64,000 nucleotides of DNA, from NCBI RefSeq assembly GCF_028640845.1, contig NC_080542.1:65609064-65673063 (forward strand), written 5' to 3'. Positions 53,730-64,000 of the stretch are shown here, piece after piece. The position numbers and the translations under genes are program-made. Position 1 is the stretch's first letter. Each line of letters begins with the position of its first letter. Below the pieces are notes generated by a model, which saw nothing but the letters and a program-made list of their open reading frames with translations, was not told the origin of the DNA and made no database searches. This stretch comes from Ahaetulla prasina. Lineage: Eukaryota; Chordata; Lepidosauria; Squamata; Colubridae.

Positions 53730-55165
53730 TGTGCTGTGACTCTAAAATTGAAGAACTACTTTGTGACCTAAGTATAGGAAGTCCACTGAAATGATTGAAT
53801 TATTCAGTCTATCAAAATTAAAGCTTTTATTTAAAACCTTGAATTGCACTAATTTTTCTTCAGAATGGTTAGATTTCTTTTTCCTTTAAGTTCAATTACA
53901 GTTAAATGAGTAGATACTGTGAGCTGACTATTCTAATGTTTCAAGTTTTTAACTGAAAAGCATTTAAAACAATTTGTTTTATTTTCCAAGTTGTTGTCTG
54001 GTTGCTTTTATTTTATTTTGTAAAAGGGATAACATAGTTATCTGTGTTTAATGCAGTTCAACTTCCTATGTTTTAGGTAACTGGAATATTTATAGTATTC
54101 ATTGATCTCTCTCCTCTCCTCTCCTCTCCCCTCCCCACTCCCCTCCCCTCCTCTCCTCTCCTCCTTCCCTCTCCATGTTTCTCTCACAAGCATTTTCCAA
54201 ATAAGATGACCCTGCATTTAAGAAGGTCCCCATCCCCAAAGAATCCTGAACGTAAAAATCTTGAATATTTCATGGCTAGCCTATCTTGTCCCTTAGATGA
54301 TTGTTAATTCTTAAAGAAATGATCCTAGATATTTTTGTTCTCTAAAAAATGTGGCATGTGACAGTCTTGTGAATATGCATTTATATATAAGCATTGGCCA
54401 TAAACCAAAAAGGTATGTTCAAGGCTAGAACTTAAATGAATATTAGCATATTTAATAGCTTTTTATTAAAATTAATTGCAATCCATTTTTGAAATTATCC
54501 ACCACATAAAATGGAGAAGAAAATACTAAGTTCCTTCTGTTTACAAAAAATAACTGTGCTCTAGACACTTTTGCATTCAGTTTATGAATCCAAGGCTTAT
54601 TGGACGTAAGAATTCAAGGATTCCTACATTTGAATAAGTATGCTTATGATTTCCACTCTGTTTCAGTTATTTTGCTAGTCATTTGCTCTTTGCCAGGTTA
54701 GAGAACGTTTGCAGTGAAGAGTTTATTCTGATTTTTCTTATCCACATGAGGATGTTTTCCATTGTAGATGCTTATCCATTGCAAGTGGAGAAGGTCAGAG
54801 ATAAAATATCTATTTTCCTTGACGTAATTTGGGAATAGCTTCTTCACTTTTTGTATTACTGTATTCTCAGAGAATGTAGGATTTTCTTTCATTTAACCTA
54901 CAGGAAAAATGTATCTTTCTGATAAATACAGTAGCTAAATGCTAGAGACATTATTTTCAAGGCTGAGAATGGAGACTTTATTTGTGTCTGTCTGTGGTTT
55001 AAGAATTCGTATGATTCTCACTAAATAACAAGCATCATTATCTAGATTCTGATGACCAAAATGGATTAACCCTTAGATGAGCATTTTCTGGTGTATGCAC
55101 TTGAAATGTCACAGAAAGGAAGACTTAATGGCATATCTGAATTATGACAAAATTGATCTCTCATC
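53730..55165. other. AT-rich DNA with a polypyrimidine tract
   Basis: A CTCCT/CTCCC-rich tract occupies about 54108-54178. The remainder has no recognised repeat or gene. Confidence 0.45.
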
Positions 55166-55258
55166 CTGAATTCTAAAGTGTGAAGAATTCTAAAGTAAAT
55201 TTAGAATTCTAAATTTTAAATCTAAAATTCTAAATTCTAAAGGATTCTAAAGCCTTAG
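55166..55258 (+). repeat. (ATTCTAA)n imperfect minisatellite
   Basis: AATTCTAAA-type words recur about ten times, apparently a local expansion in AT-rich DNA. Confidence 0.8.
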
Positions 55259-55389
55259 AGATAAAATTTTCAGATGTAACATGTCTAAATATGTACATGC
55301 ACACACATGCTCACACACATAACTGTGGTTTAGTGGTTTATTAATATTACCCAGCAACTCCCTTTACCAAAACTCAGAAAAACTACAGA

Positions 55390-55505
55390 GGAATTATTGA
55401 GTCTGTCATCTGCACCTCTATAACTGTCTTGTTTGGTTCTGCAACCCAACAAGACGGACACAGACTTCAGAGGATAATTAGATAATTAGAACTGCAGTTT
55501 ATTTG
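55390..55505 (+). mobile_element. CR1/L3 LINE fragment, plus orientation
   Basis: The words 'attgagtctgtcatctgcacctctataactgtc', 'ggttctgcaacccaacaaga' and 'cacagacttcagaggataatt' encode remnants of the CITVWFG...HRLQRIIR segment seen at 37745-38287. Only about 115 bases remain. Confidence 0.75.
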
Positions 55506-56189
55506 TTCTTCCAGTTATCATATCTTTTATGTGCCCGAAGTTATTGAAAATCTGTATTTCCAAATATCCCTCATTAGCCATTGCAGATTATACTGGGTAA
55601 ATGAAAGAAATCAAGATTCTGAAATTCAAACACCAATGAAACTAATCAAGCTTCTTACTCTAGCAAAATCTTCCTTCTAAAATGCTATATTGCTATATTT
55701 GCCTTGCCAACAGTTACTTCATTTTATGTTTTATTGTTTATATTGCATCTGGATTTGGACTCTGAATTTTCCTCAGATAGAATTATTAAAACCAGTGACA
55801 TTTTTCTTAGTTGCAAAACAAATTACTATGCTTTATATATGTAATCAATAGAGACTCTTTAATTAAGTGAATTGAACATGTTGTTGGATGGATGGTAACT
55901 ATAGCAGATTTAATTCACCAAGATAACTTCAGTCATTACTTTAATGGCCTTTAACAGATAGTCTAGTGTGCACTTTGCGAAGCTCATTGTTATGAAGAAA
56001 ACAACCCATTGTGAAATATTGAGGCATCCACATCCAGAAAGTTTGGTACACTTGCTGTGAAGGTTTTATTAAATCATCTGCCTATCTATGTTCATGCAAA
56101 CATAAAAAGATAACCAAGGAAAAAGTATAAAGCAACTATGCTGAGTATTCTAAATATGTGATTGCTTTCATGTACATTGCAAAGTATTC
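55506..56189. other. AT-rich intergenic DNA, nothing recognised
   Basis: No feature could be supported here. Confidence 0.4.
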
Positions 56190-56197
56190 CTTTAAGG

Positions 56198-56335
56198 CAG
56201 GGGTGTCAAACTTAGATCTGCGGTGTCACGCATGCGGCCCTCATGAGCTCCATTTTCACTGGCAGAGGGCTCCAGGAAGCTGTTGTGCCCGGGCCACCAC
56301 AGATGCCCTCAGTGAAATTGAGTTTGACACCCCTG
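56198..56335. mobile_element. Miniature hAT element (138 bp)
   Basis: The ends CAGGGGTGTCAAACT and AGTTTGACACCCCTG are perfect 15-bp inverted repeats. The flanking octamers are CTTTAAGG (56190-56197) and CTTTAAGA (56336-56343). The interior has 'catgcggccctca', matching the fragment at 12670-12754. Confidence 0.95.
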
Positions 56336-56343
56336 CTTTAAGA

Positions 56344-57449
56344 TTTTTGTATAGCTGTAATAGATATATATTAGGAATTTCAGGCTAAAATCCTATGGAT
56401 GGTTACTCATTAAGGAACTGAAAGTTTGCTGTAATATTTTATTTTAAAAAAGGTTCACATATGACTTTCGTGTAAGAACTATGAAGTAGACTTGATTTCT
56501 TTTGTTTTTCATTTGCTTTATTTTTTAATAACATAAGCATTGCTATGAGACACACACACACACACACACACACACATCCCTCATTCTCATAAAAAGTTGC
56601 ATCAGTCGTATATGAAATGTTATTTCATTTTTTTATATGAAACCCATTGGCTTAATTTTTCAGCAGGAGCTAATATTTGGCGTCTATGAAGGCAAATATT
56701 TTAAAATGTCTCAATTTTAATTTCTAACACAGTAAATATGGATATAATCCACATAAACATAAACTCTTTTGGGTCCATAGTCTTTTTTAAGAATGCAAAG
56801 GGGTCCTGAGACCAAAATGTTTGAGAACTGCTGATTTAGAGATTCTAGGAAAAAAGTCAGACTTTAAACTTTATCATTATTGATTAAAAGATTGTGACTG
56901 ATTGATTTTGCACTTCTTTTCGGTGCAGCAATTTGGTTCCTGTTTAACTCTTTGCTTTTATTGCTCTTGAATTTGTTTTCATATTCATGTTTTATTTTTC
57001 ATTTCAGTTTTAATTAGTATCATTATATTTGATGGCAGAATGTTTAGTTTATCTTCACTGTTAATAGCCTAATTGTTTCTCTTGCCTTAAGTAATATCTC
57101 ATTAACTTTATAAGCCATCTTTTCCACATCATCTACAGAATTAATTTCCTGTGCATAGACTTGTCTCCAGCATTTCCCCCAAAACTTTCTTAATTAGCAT
57201 TTTTATTGCTATATATTTTTTTGGTTCTTGTTTTCTGTTCAGAACTAAGCTTCTGAGGAGATCTGGTAAAATGAGCATTACTGGTTTGTTATCTCTTTTT
57301 TAACATGTCCAAAAATCAAATTATCAATACTATTATTACTATTATTTTTTCAGAAAAACTATAATTTTTTTAAAGTCGTATATAATGGCACTCTATTAAA
57401 ATATTTTTATTATTTCATAAAATAACATTAGAAAAAGTTCACAATGTCA
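56344..57449. other. AT-rich intergenic DNA with a (CA)n run
   Basis: A CA microsatellite lies at about 56550-56576. Nothing else is recognised. Confidence 0.45.
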
Positions 57450-57605
57450 AAATAAATTATCTGGAGGGCCAGCCACTCCGAATCTGACCGGACACTAGGT
57501 AGGTCTCAAATTCAGACCTATCTAGTGGGGATGAGGGTGGCAAAACGGTAATATTTTTTCACTCTCATTGCATCAGCAGATAACCGCCCAGCCGCCCTGT
57601 TTAGG

Positions 57606-58058
57606 GTGATCCGCTCACTCCTTCACCAGGGAGCGGTGGAGGATCCCTTACAGGGACGTGCTGAGGAGTTTGGACAATATCTGTTTGAAAAAATCACTCA
57701 GATTTGGGAAGGTTTGGACACAGATTGGGTAGATCCGGGCGGGGTGGGAGAGGCAGGTCTTGGGGTTACTATCTGGGATGAGTTTGATTCTGTGACTCCT
57801 GAGGACATGAACAGGATACTGGGGGGACTGAATGCGACCACATGTTTACTGGACCCGTGTCCCTCCTGGCTGGTACTGGCCACCCGGGAGGTTATACGAG
57901 GCTGGCTCCAGGGAATTGTTAATGCTTCTTTGATGGAGGGTGTCTTCCCTACCTCCTTGAAAGAGGCAGTGGTGAGGCCCCTCCTCAAGAAGCCTTCCAG
58001 CTGTTTTAGCAAATTACCGTCCTGTCTCCAACCTTCGTTTTGTGGCGAAGGTTGTTGA
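57606..58058 (+). pseudogene. L2-like ORF2, linker and start of RT domain
   Basis: This frame carries the region between endonuclease and palm: an acidic stretch followed by GVTIWDEFDSVTPEDMNRIL, a CLLDPCPSWL motif and LKEAVVRPLLKKPS, the usual opening of the RT domain in the L2/CR1 group. Near 58000-58030 the frame shifts by one and the protein continues in the frame of the next entry. The same segment is readable in the second copy at 63700-63990 (WDEFDPVAPEDVDRLLGGL). Confidence 0.85.
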
Positions 58059-59346
58059 GAGTGTGGTAGCACGACAGTTACCCCAGTACCTGGATGAAAC
58101 TGTCTATCTAGATTTGTTCCAGTCTGGTTTCCGGCCTGGTTACAGCATGGAAATGGCCTTGGTCGCGTTGGTTGATGATTTCTGGAGGGCTCAGGACAGA
58201 GGTTGTTCCTCTGTCCTGGTCCTACTAGATCTCTCAGCGGCTTTTGATACCATTGACCATGGTATCCTGCTGCACCGGCTCGGGGGACTTGGAGTGGGGG
58301 GCACTGTTCATCGGTGATTCTCCTCCTACCTCTCAAACCGGTCGCAGACGGTGTTGACAGGAGGGCAGAGATCGGCCCCGAGGCGCCTCTTATGTGGGGT
58401 GCCACAAGGGTCGGTTCTCTTGCCTCTTCTGTTTAATATCTACATGAAGCCGCTGGGTGAGATCATCCATGGTTTTGGGGTGAGTTGTCATCTATACGCT
58501 GATGATACACAGCTGTATATTTCCACCCCTAACCACCCCAATGAGGCTGTTGAAGTGATGTCCCAGTGTCTGGAGGCCGTACGGGTCTGGATGGGGAGAA
58601 ACAGACTCAGGCTCAATCCCACCAAGACCGAGTGGCTGTGGATGCCGGCAGCCCGGTACAGTCAGCTAACTCCATCGCTGACTGTTGGGGGTGAGTTGTT
58701 GGCTCCCACAAAGAGGGCTCGCAATCTGGGCGTCCTCCTGGATGTACGGCTGTCTTTAGAAGAACATATGACGGCCGTCACCAGGGGAGCTTTTTATCAG
58801 GTTCGCCTGATACGCCAGTTGTGCTCCTTTCTGGGCTGGGCTTCCTTGTGCACGGTCACTCATGCCCTTGTTACATCCCGCCTGGACTACTGCAGCGCTC
58901 TCTATATGGGGCTCCCCTTGAAGGGTACCCCGAGGCTTCAACTGGTCCAGAATGCGGCTGCGCGGGTGATAGAGGGAGCACATCGTGGCTCCCATGTGAC
59001 ACCTCTCCTGCGCAGTCTGCACTGGCTCCCGGTGGTCTTCCGGGTCCAATTCAAGGTGCTTGTTATCACCTTTAAAGCGCTCCATGGCTTAGGACTGGGG
59101 TATCTATGGGACCGCCTACTGCCACCAGTAGCCTCACACCGACCAGTGCGCTCTCACAGAGAGGGCCTCCTTCGGATACCGTCAGCCAAGCAATGTTGGC
59201 TGGCAACCTCCAGAGGGAGGGCCTTCTCTGTGGGGGCTCCTGCCCTCTGGAACGAGCTGCCTCCGGGGCTTCGTCAACTCCCCGACCTCCGGATCTTCCG
59301 CCGCGAGCTGAAGACGTTGTTGTTTCGACATGCAGGACTAGCTTAA
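58042..59346 (+). pseudogene. L2-like LINE reverse transcriptase, one internal stop
   Basis: The frame contains LLDLSAAFDTIDHGILLHRL (motif A with catalytic Asp), a single TGA at 58315-58317, then LCGVPQGSVLLPLLFNIYM (motif B) and HLYADDTQLYIS (motif C with the catalytic YADD). A thumb and C-terminal domain follows, ending FRRELKTLLFRHAGLA and a TAA. The catalytic motifs are intact apart from the stop. The enzyme copies its own RNA at the nicked target. The 431-codon span is close to the expected length from RT to the C-terminus. Confidence 0.93.
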
Positions 59347-59557
59347 ACATAGTTTTAAATTGGGGTTTTATACTGGGGTTTTTAAATGGGGTTTTTAATC
59401 GTATTTAAAATTTTTAGGCCATATATTGAATTAGTTTTTTATACTGTTTTTTAATCTGTATTATATGTATTTTGGTTTTTATTGGCTGTGAACCGCCCTG
59501 AGTCCTTCGGGAGAAGGGCGGTATACAAATGTAATAAATAAATAAAAAATAAATTAT

Positions 59558-59774
59558 TCTTCATAAGTAGTAAATAGGTGTGGTAAAAATAGATATGTTT
59601 ACCTGAAATTTTCTTCAACTGCACAGCAATAATTGTTTTCACTTCTTCCAGTTTAAGTTATGGAGACACATGTTAATGTCATTTCATAATCTTTCCACTG
59701 TTAGAATTCACAAACCTAGTATTGTTGATGCCAAGAATATAAATATATAAGCATTATATTACACAACTAAGGTA
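59558..59774. other. Short AT-rich spacer
   Basis: No feature was recognised between the LINE and the AAT microsatellite. Confidence 0.4.
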
Positions 59775-59775
59775 T

Positions 59776-59803
59776 CTAGTGTAGTAGTAGTAGTAGTGGT
59801 AGA

Positions 59804-59876
<73 letters not shown>
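59776..59876 (+). repeat. (AAT)n microsatellite
   Basis: A short GTA run leads into about 24 uninterrupted AAT repeats, directly against the tail of a SINE. Confidence 0.98.
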
Positions 59877-59877
59877 T

Positions 59878-60230
59878 AGGTAAAAGTAAAGGTTCCCCTC
59901 GCACCTATGTTCTAGTTGTTCCTGACTCTATAGGGCAGTGCTCATCTCCATTACAAAGCCAAAGAGCCAGCGCTGTCTGAAGATGTCTCTGTGGTCATGT
60001 GGCTGGTATGATTAAATGCTAAAGGCGCACAGAATGCTGTTACCTTCCCACCAATATTGGTCCCTATATTTTTACTTGCATTTTTTAATGTGCTTTCGAA
60101 CTGCTAGGTTGGCAGAAACTGGGACAATAACAGCAGCTCACCCCGTTACACGGCACTAGGGATTTGAACCGCTGAACTGCTGACCTTTCGATCAACAAGC
60201 TCAGCTTCTTAGCCACTGAGTCACCTCATC
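59878..60230 (-). mobile_element. Sauria SINE, near full length
   Basis: On the minus strand the head is 'ggtgactcagtggctaagaagc', the B-box-like 'ggttcaaatccc', then the 'ctgccaacctagcag' body and an ACCTTTACTTTTACCT tail at 59878. It sits between an (AAT)n run and a (TATAG)n run, so a target duplication cannot be read reliably. Confidence 0.92.
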
Positions 60231-60231
60231 C

Positions 60232-60386
60232 CACTATATAATATAGTATATAATATATAATACAATTATAGTATAGTATAGTATAGTATAGTATAGTATA
60301 GTATAGAATAGAATAGAATAGAATAATGTAATATATGATATGATATGATATGATATGATATGATATGATATGATAAATATAATAAT
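60232..60386 (+). repeat. (TATAG)n and (GATAT)n pentamer arrays
   Basis: TATAG repeats (about 60263-60305) pass through TAGAA repeats (60306-60325) into GATAT repeats (60333-60375). The shift of motif within one tract suggests successive slippage from a single seed. Confidence 0.95.
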
Positions 60387-60499
60387 AATAATATAGCTCT
60401 GCCCCCCACAGTGGCTGTGCCTGGATGGCTATCTGGTATGGTCCCTGTGGTTATGGGATTACCTTCGGATCAGTCTTCGGATCAGTAGTGGTGTAGCCA

Positions 60500-62970
60500 C
60501 CGTGAACCAACCCAGGCACTTTCCATCACCAATTATGAGAAGAAATCAACAGAATTTCACACAGGATTGGTCATTGCCCAGGTCAATAAGTGCCGCATCA
60601 GATGATATGGCTCTGGACATTTGTCGAAAAATGGGCAATAGGACTCAGTTGTTGCTTCTGGGGACCAGGGCATGCAATTGCAAAGCGATTAGAACAAAAG
60701 CACAAAACCTGGACAACCGAAGAGAATCGAGAAATTATTAAATGTTACTAGCAGACAGAATCAACAGCCAGGGAATTTCAAAAAAGAATGACACAACTGT
60801 GGAAGGAAAAACACCTGAACTGTACATTAATCGTTGTAACTGAACAATGATTAATGGATCAAAGATGTTTCATCATCCATAATAACATTTTTACAGATGC
60901 GGAAATGCAACATCTAGAACATTGGCTAAAAAGAAAACAACAAGTAATGATGAACAGGCTGAAGAAATTGTTCCAACACCTGAACAAACTGACCAACCAG
61001 TGGAAAAAACCAACATACATGATGAAGATCCTCCTCTGCAACAATTGCAAAGTATAGAGCTAAATGATCTATATCATTTAGAGCTAAATGATCTCTATCA
61101 TTGCAATCATCAATTGCAAAAATGCTGAAGGAAAAGATTTAAAACTACATCAAAGAAAACACAGAAAGAAAAAGACTGTCTGCCATTTGTGAAGTGCATA
61201 GCAAACGAGTGAAAGATCTACTAAATGCCGTGAACAACATTTTAACTCCCATCCCATCCATGTGAAACAAACCAACTAATGTACAGCACAGCCGCTGTTA
61301 TAGAATTGCAGAATTGGGTTATAAAATGCCAAAAAAGAAACCCAGTGGAATAGGAAACTGGAGAAACTTTGAAAATAAAATTTAAAAACTACAAGGAGAT
61401 GTCAGCAATTTGAAATACTTGAAAGAAGGAAAACTAAAGAATGAAAAGCTGAAAAATAGTTTATACAAAAAATACAACCTGGAGGAAAAAACAATAACAG
61501 AAATCATGGAAGAACTAACATAGCATGTAATAGCAACAGCAAAGAAAATTGAAAGATATGAAGGACAAATAAAACAATATCGTGAGAATGTCCAGTTCAG
61601 AAGAAACCAACACCTCTTCTACCGGTCACTTGATAAAAATTGAGTCCAAACTAATGTTCACCCATGTAAAGAAAAACTTTGAAGTTTTGGAAAAAAACTG
61701 TTGGAAAATTCAGTGGAATATAATAAAACTGCCTCCTGGATTGAAGATATTCAAAAACAAGCAACACAAAGCAAAATGGAGAATATTGTAATAACAACTG
61801 ATATGATTCAGGGGCTAGGACATTGAGTTTGTCAATCGAAAAGTCGGCAGTTCAAATCCCTAGTGCTGCCGTGTAATGGGGTGAGCTCCCATTACTTGTC
61901 CCATCTTCTGCCAACCTAGCAGTTTCGAAAGCATGTAAAAATGCAAGTAGAAAAAATAGGGACCACCTTTGGTGGGAAGGTAACAGCGTTCCGTGCACCT
62001 TTGGCATTGAGTCATGCTGGCCACATGACCACGGAGATGTCTTCGGACAGCGCTGGCTCTTCGGCTTTGAAATGGAGATGAGCACCGCCCGCTAGAGTCG
62101 GCAATGACTAGCATCTATGTGCAAGGGGAACCTTTACCTTTACCTTTTATGGTTGCAAAACAAGTAAAGATCAAGAATTGGAGTGCCCCTGGCCTGGATG
62201 AACTCTATGGATATTGGCTTAAACACCTGGCCAGCCTCCATCACCACATGGCTGTTCAATTTGATGAAATGCTTTAAAATGCAACAAACAAAAAATGGTT
62301 AACAGCTGCTCGAACATACTTGATAATAAAAGATCCAGAAAAGAGCACAGAACAAAGCAACTACTGCCCAATTACTTGTCTACCAACAACGTTCAAACTT
62401 TTTACAAGCATACTGGCAAATTCAGTTTTCAATCATCTGATGGAAAACTGCGTGTATCTGGTAGAACAAAAAGGAAATTATAAAAAATCAAGAGGAACAA
62501 AAGATCAGATGCTCATTGACAAAATGGTACTAAAAATGTAAAATGAAGAAAAACGAATTTAAATATGGCATGGATTGATTACAAGAAGGCATTTGCCCAA
62601 CAATTGAATTAACGCCTGTCTGAAAAACTTTGGAATCAGCAAAAATATTTGTATATTTTTGAAAACAAAATGCTAAAATGGAAAACAGTTCTAATGGTAA
62701 GTGGGGAAAACATTGGTGAAGTCAACATCAGATGAGGAATCTTCTAAGAGGATTCATTTTCACCATTACTGTTCAATATCACATTAATTTCATTGACAAT
62801 AATCCTATGAAACACAAAACTGGGATACCAAATCTCAAGCCAACAAGGCCAGATAACCATCTACTATACATGGTTGACTTTAAAAAGCCCCACTGAACTT
62901 GAATCAATACTCTACACAGTTCAACTGTTCAGTGGCAACATCAGAATGAACTTTGGACTTGAAAAAGACT
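60500..62970 (+). mobile_element. R4/Dong-like LINE remnant, interrupted
   Basis: Plus-strand pieces run in order: a basic N-terminal region with KKYNLEEKTITEIMEELT (near 61470), WIEDIQKQATQSKMENIV (61730-61790), a SINE insertion, NWSAPGLDELYGYWLKHL (62178-62230), KDPEKSTEQSNYCPITCLPT (62330-62390), YKKSRGTKDQMLIDKMV (62478-62528), and FGLEKD just before the second L2-like element. N-Y-x-P-I-T-C-L-P-T is an RT motif of the R2/R4-type LINEs. The frame is broken many times. The missing C-terminal part resembles the remnant at 360-1330. Confidence 0.55.
61806..62150 (+). mobile_element. Sauria SINE inside the R4-like LINE
   Basis: It starts CAGGGGCTAGGACATTGAG (tRNA-like head lacking a few 5' bases), with GTTCAAATCCC as the B-box. 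The usual 'ctgccaacctagcag', 'ccacatgaccacggagatg' and 'gctggctcttcggctttga' follow, and the tail is ACCTTTACCTTTACC. R4-like coding sequence resumes right after, so the SINE landed in an existing LINE copy. This is the best preserved SINE in the window. Confidence 0.94.
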
Positions 62971-64000
62971 TATAGTCATGGGGGATTTTAACCTGCCATC
63001 AGTTGGCTTGTCATCGACGGCAGCTCGGGAGTTCCAGGCTTCCATGACGGCCTTGGACCTGATTCGAGTAAATGATGGCCCTACGCACTCGGGGGGAGGC
63101 ACGCTGGATCTGATTTATATCTCTGGGCAGTGGTTTAATGATCTGGTGTTAGATGACTTAGTAACAGAACCAATGTCATGGTCGGATCATTTTCTCCTTC
63201 GCCTAGACTTCCGAACCGCCATTCACCACCGCAGGGAGACGGAACCTATACGGTGGTTCCGTCCCAGGCGCCTGATGGACCCCGAGAGGTTCCTGACGGA
63301 GCTTGGGCCATTCCCTGAGGAACTGGCCCACGGCACGACTGAGGAACTGGTCACGGCCTGGGAACAGGCCGCGGCCGGGGCCTTGGACCGTGTCGTGCCT
63401 TTGCGGCCTCTGACCCGGCGGAGATCTCGTCCGGCCCCCTGGTACTCCGAGGGGCTGAGGGAGATGAAACGCCAGAGAAGACGCCTGGAGAGCACCTGGA
63501 GGTCCAGTCGCTCCGAAGCTGATCGGACACTAGTTAGGTCCTATTCTAGGACCTACCTAGTGGCAATGAGGGAAGCGAGGCGTTTCTACGCCTCCACCCT
63601 CATTGCGACGGCAGATAACCGCCCGGCCGCCCTGTTTGGGTGACCCGCCTCTCCTACATCAGGAGGTGCGGATGACCCGTTGCAGGACGAGCCAAGGAGT
63701 TTAGCGGTTATCTATACGATAAAATCGCTCAGCTGAGGGACGGCCTGGACCGAAATTGGGATGATCCAAGCGAGGGAGAGGAGGCACGCCTTGTTGAGTC
63801 TATTTGGGATGAGTTTGACCCTGTGGCTCCCGAGGACGTCGACAGGTTGTTGGGGGGGCTGCACGGCACGACATGTTTACTGGACCCGTGCCCTTCCTGG
63901 CTGGTACTGGCCACTCAGGCGGTGAGACGAGGCTGGCTCCAGAGGATTATCAACGCTTTATTGGAAGGGTTTTCCTGCCGCCTTGAAAGAGGCGGTGGTG
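62971..64000 (+). mobile_element. Second L2-like LINE, running off the window
   Basis: It begins abruptly inside the endonuclease at about 62973 against R4-like sequence, and continues through the linker to the start of the reverse transcriptase at the window edge. From about 63496 it parallels the first copy at 57461 onward. A frameshift near 63640 separates the endonuclease frame from the following linker frame. Confidence 0.9.
62978..63643 (+). pseudogene. L2-like LINE AP-type endonuclease, C-terminal part
   Basis: The frame opens with MGDFNLP (the GDFN motif of apurinic-type endonucleases), followed by GGGTLDLIYIS (TLDLI motif) and MSWSDHFLLRLDF (catalytic SDH motif), so the second half of the nuclease is intact. 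A basic Arg-rich linker follows (RREMKRQRRRLE-like). The domain nicks the target to start reverse transcription. The N-terminal half is missing because the element is 5'-truncated, and the frame ends in a stop caused by a one-base shift at about 63640. Confidence 0.9.

Larger units (their letters stand above)
57461..59546 (+). mobile_element. L2-like LINE, 5'-truncated
   Basis: The exact 11-bp duplication AAATAAATTAT lies at 57450-57460 and 59547-59557. The 5' truncation falls after the endonuclease: the first bases match about 63496 onward in the second copy. A reverse transcriptase follows, then a short 3' region with 'aaccgccctgagtccttcgg' and an (AATA)n tail. Only one frameshift and one stop interrupt the reverse transcriptase, so this is the youngest-looking autonomous-type LINE here. 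Confidence 0.93.

Noticed and set aside
57698..58405. 235-codon minus-strand ORF
   Set aside because: It is the antisense shadow of the L2-like reverse transcriptase.

Overview
This 64 kb window is repeat-rich vertebrate DNA, almost certainly from a squamate reptile and most likely a snake. The evidence is the repeat assemblage. There are several Sauria-type SINEs (tRNA-like head, ACCTTT-type tail). There are two CR1/L3-type LINEs whose 3' ends run directly into a (GAATA)n microsatellite, a known feature of snake genomes. There are also L2-like, R4/Dong-like and RTE/BovB-like LINEs, a short L1, Penelope-like elements and many non-autonomous hAT transposons. I found no convincing conserved multi-exon host gene and no classical RNA gene. 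The unique DNA is AT-rich, as in an intergenic region or a long intron.

Layout. 0-9 kb: an R4-like LINE remnant, a Sauria SINE with an 11-bp target duplication, opposed CR1 ends, a GC-rich cluster of direct and inverted repeats, and small hAT elements. 9.26-13.08 kb: one hAT-bounded composite of about 3.8 kb with an 8-bp target duplication. It carries an LTR, an inverted repeat, another hAT element and a scrap of hAT transposase C-terminus. 13-30 kb: AT-rich DNA with hAT elements, a SINE, decayed CR1/L3 and RTE remnants and a mariner-like element. 29.8-31.5 kb: the best host-gene candidates, a CpG island with splice-donor-like sites on both strands and, 0.8 kb away on the minus strand, a 145-codon ORF. 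32.5-34.1 kb: a short L1 that keeps its 5' region, ORF1 and 3' region but no ORF2. 36-39.6 kb: a 1.25 kb hAT element, a CR1/L3 LINE and a fold-back pair of Penelope-like ends. 42-48 kb: a second type of Penelope-like end, a hAT element holding what looks like a captured coiled-coil exon, and a second CR1/L3 LINE with another LINE nested in it. 49.4-52.3 kb: a Penelope-like element with reverse transcriptase and GIY-YIG endonuclease remains, beginning with an inverted segment. 52-57 kb: Helitron-like and hAT repeats. 57.5-64 kb: an L2-like LINE with a nearly readable reverse transcriptase, then an R4-like remnant interrupted by a SINE, then a second L2-like LINE that runs off the window.

The most interesting signals are hammerhead-ribozyme-like motifs in the Penelope-like ends, seen at five places and in two sequence lineages; the coiled-coil exon inside a hAT element with a perfect target duplication; the ORF1-only L1; and the orphan CpG island. 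Family names are assigned from recognised motifs and terminal structure, not from a database search. Coordinates backed by target-site duplications are accurate to the base; boundaries of decayed remnants are approximate.
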